From NCBI GenBank assembly GCA_023389095.1, contig JAEWFB010000646.1, positions 1-6,698 on the forward strand: a stretch of 6,698 nt of DNA. The letters run 5' to 3'. Shown in pieces: positions 5,856 to 6,698 of this stretch. The notes under the pieces are model-generated. The model did not search any database and was not told the origin of the DNA. It saw only the letters and a list, made by a program, of their open reading frames with translations. Each line of letters opens with the position of its first letter. Position 1 is the stretch's first letter. Source of the stretch: Actinomycetes bacterium. Its GTDB lineage: Bacteria; Actinomycetota; Actinomycetes; Actinomycetales; Dermatophilaceae. The position numbers and the translations under genes were made by a program.

Positions 5856-5926
5856 GCAACACACCGAGCAGTTGCCAACCCGTGCGGGTTATTCCATCCG
5901 GCCTTGGCAACTACTCGGTGTGTTGC
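5856..5926. repeat. 23-bp inverted repeat (one mismatch) with 25-nt loop
   Basis: The left arm 5856-5878 (begins GCAACACACCGAG, ends GTTGCCAA) pairs with the right arm 5904-5926 (begins TTGGCAAC, ends CGGTGTGTTGC). Twenty-two of 23 positions pair; the single exception is C5869 opposite A5913. The loop 5879-5903 has a small CCCG-TG-CGGG stem and an AT-richer TTATTCC segment. The element is 25 bp downstream of the NarK-like stop codon and 170 bp upstream of the DedA start. As RNA on the - strand it could end the transporter transcript, though no U-run follows. The length and near-perfect match exceed what a terminator needs, so a dispersed palindromic repeat or a protein-binding site is also possible. 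Confidence 0.85.
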
Positions 5927-5951
5927 GGATTCGTGGCGTGGGTGCGCGCAC

Positions 5952-6698
5952 TCAGGCGTGGCGGCCCCGGTCGTGGATGCCGAGCTGGGAGAAGGCGAAG
6001 GCGCCGAGCGCCACGAGCGTCAGCAGGAGCAGCCCGACCCCGTACGCGGGCAGCAGCTTCTCGTACGTCGCACCGAGGACCAGCGGCGGGAAGTAGCCGC
6101 CGAGCCCTCCGGCCGCGCCGACGAGGCCCGTGACACTGCCGACGCGCGCCGGGGGTGCCGCTTGGGCGACCCAGGCGAAGACGCCGCCGGTGCCGAGCCC
6201 GAGGAAGAAGGCCATCGCGACGAAGGAGATCCCGGCCGACACCTCGAGCGGCGGTCGGAAGGACAGGACGACGGCCATGACGGCCGTGCCGGCCAGCGAG
6301 ATGCCGAGCACCGACCGGGGGCCGATGCGGTCGCTGAGGATGCCGCCGAGGGGGCGTGCGACGACGGCGGCGATCGCGAAGCCCGCCGTGCGGGTGCCGG
6401 CGGCCGTGAGGTCGAAGGAGTAGACGTCCTTGAGGTAGGTGGGCAGGTAGGTGGAGAAGGCGACGAACCCGCCGAAGACGACGGCGTAGAGGAACGACAT
6501 CTGCCACGTGATGGGCAGGCGCGCCGCGGCCGCGAGCTTCGGCACGACCGGGTCGGTGTTCGGCGCCCAGGCCGGGGAGTTGCGCATGCCGAACCAGCAG
6601 ATGGCCGCGACGACGACGAGCGCGGCGGCGAGGATCACGTGCGTCATCGTGTAGCCGAACCACGTGACGAACCGCGGGGTGAAGAACGCCGAGAGCGC
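5952..6698 (-). CDS. narK: NarK-like nitrate/nitrite MFS transporter (C-terminal part; start beyond the window)
   Basis: 248 residues are visible up to TGA 5954-5952; the frame is open through the right edge, so the internal ATG at 6647 is not the true start. Full NarK-type proteins have about 400-450 residues and 12 helices; here roughly the last seven segments are seen. Signatures are STYLPTYLKDVYSF (near visible residues 80-95), the MFS motif ARPLGGILSDRIGPRSVL between two helices, a glycine-rich GLGTGGVFAWVAQ helix, and SVTGLVGAAGGLGGYFPP, which matches the second nitrate-signature helix of the NarK/NNP family. The protein would move nitrate and/or nitrite across the cytoplasmic membrane; direction cannot be judged. 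The first signature and substrate arginines would be partly outside the window. No nitrate reductase or regulator gene is visible. A more general MFS anion transporter is the alternative. Confidence 0.85.
   Translation of the reverse strand, partial: ALSAFFTPRFVTWFGYTMTHVILAAALVVVAAICWFGMRNSPAWAPNTDPVVPKLAAAARLPITWQMSFLYAVVFGGFVAFSTYLPTYLKDVYSFDLTAAGTRTAGFAIAAVVARPLGGILSDRIGPRSVLGISLAGTAVMAVVLSFRPPLEVSAGISFVAMAFFLGLGTGGVFAWVAQAAPPARVGSVTGLVGAAGGLGGYFPPLVLGATYEKLLPAYGVGLLLLTLVALGAFAFSQLGIHDRGRHA

Larger units (their letters stand above)
5686..5951. other. 266-bp non-coding gap between the DedA gene and the NarK-like gene
   Basis: Both flanking genes are on the - strand, so this holds the 3' region of the transporter gene and the 5' region of dedA. 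Apart from the dedA ribosome-binding site and the long inverted repeat at 5856-5926, it contains a 7-bp imperfect hairpin (5755-5761 with 5770-5776, one mismatch) and an 8-bp palindrome GGACGTCC (5775-5782). I cannot place a convincing -35/-10 pair for dedA. Frames open across the gap on either strand have the Arg/Pro-rich composition of GC-rich non-coding DNA. Confidence 0.6.

Noticed and set aside
5686..5910. 75-codon in-frame upstream extension of the DedA protein
   Set aside because: It lacks hydrophobic or family-like sequence, begins inside the inverted repeat, and ignores the good ribosome-binding site before GTG 5685.
5392..6096. + strand frames crossing the dedA-narK gap
   Set aside because: The composition is the antisense of dedA and narK. 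The same short peptide WQLLGV appears on both strands only because the inverted repeat is symmetric, which argues for a DNA/RNA structure and not a protein.
1..6698. CRISPR arrays, tRNA/rRNA genes, insertion sequences, phage or defence genes
   Set aside because: Looked for on both strands. No spaced direct repeats, no conserved tRNA/rRNA segments and no transposase, integrase or nuclease motifs were seen.

Overview
The window is very GC-rich, with strong G/C bias at third codon positions, frequent GTG starts and tightly packed genes. This points to a high-GC actinobacterium. The protein families (secreted NEW3-containing sialidase, ROK kinase, NarK-type transporter) fit a soil, water or host-associated member of the Micrococcales or a related order, but the genus cannot be fixed from the sequence alone.

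Left part (1-4125, + strand): a sialic acid / N-acetylmannosamine catabolic block. It holds the 3' end of a ROK-family sugar kinase (probably ManNAc kinase), then an N-acetylmannosamine-6-phosphate 2-epimerase (nanE) whose GTG start overlaps the kinase stop codon, then a large secreted multidomain sialidase (nanH). The logic is outside-in: the sialidase releases sialic acid from glycoconjugates outside the cell. After uptake and lyase cleavage by genes not visible here, the kinase and NanE convert ManNAc to ManNAc-6-P and then GlcNAc-6-P. A 9-bp hairpin lies between nanE and nanH, and a perfect 15-bp hairpin follows nanH and probably ends the transcript.

Middle part (4242-4877, + strand): a LysE/RhtB-type amino-acid exporter, apparently a separate transcription unit. 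It converges on a DedA-family membrane protein (5008-5685, - strand) across a 130-bp gap that holds a 10-bp inverted repeat.

Right part (5686-6698): a 266-bp non-coding gap carries the most striking non-genic structure of the window, a 23-bp inverted repeat with one mismatch around a 25-nt loop (5856-5926). It is followed on the - strand by the C-terminal part of a NarK-like nitrate/nitrite MFS transporter that runs off the right edge.

I see no rRNA, tRNA, CRISPR array, transposase, phage gene or recognisable defence system. The genes are mostly conventional. The points worth a second look are the long inverted repeat, the modular tail of the sialidase, and the RNA structures at two ribosome-binding sites.
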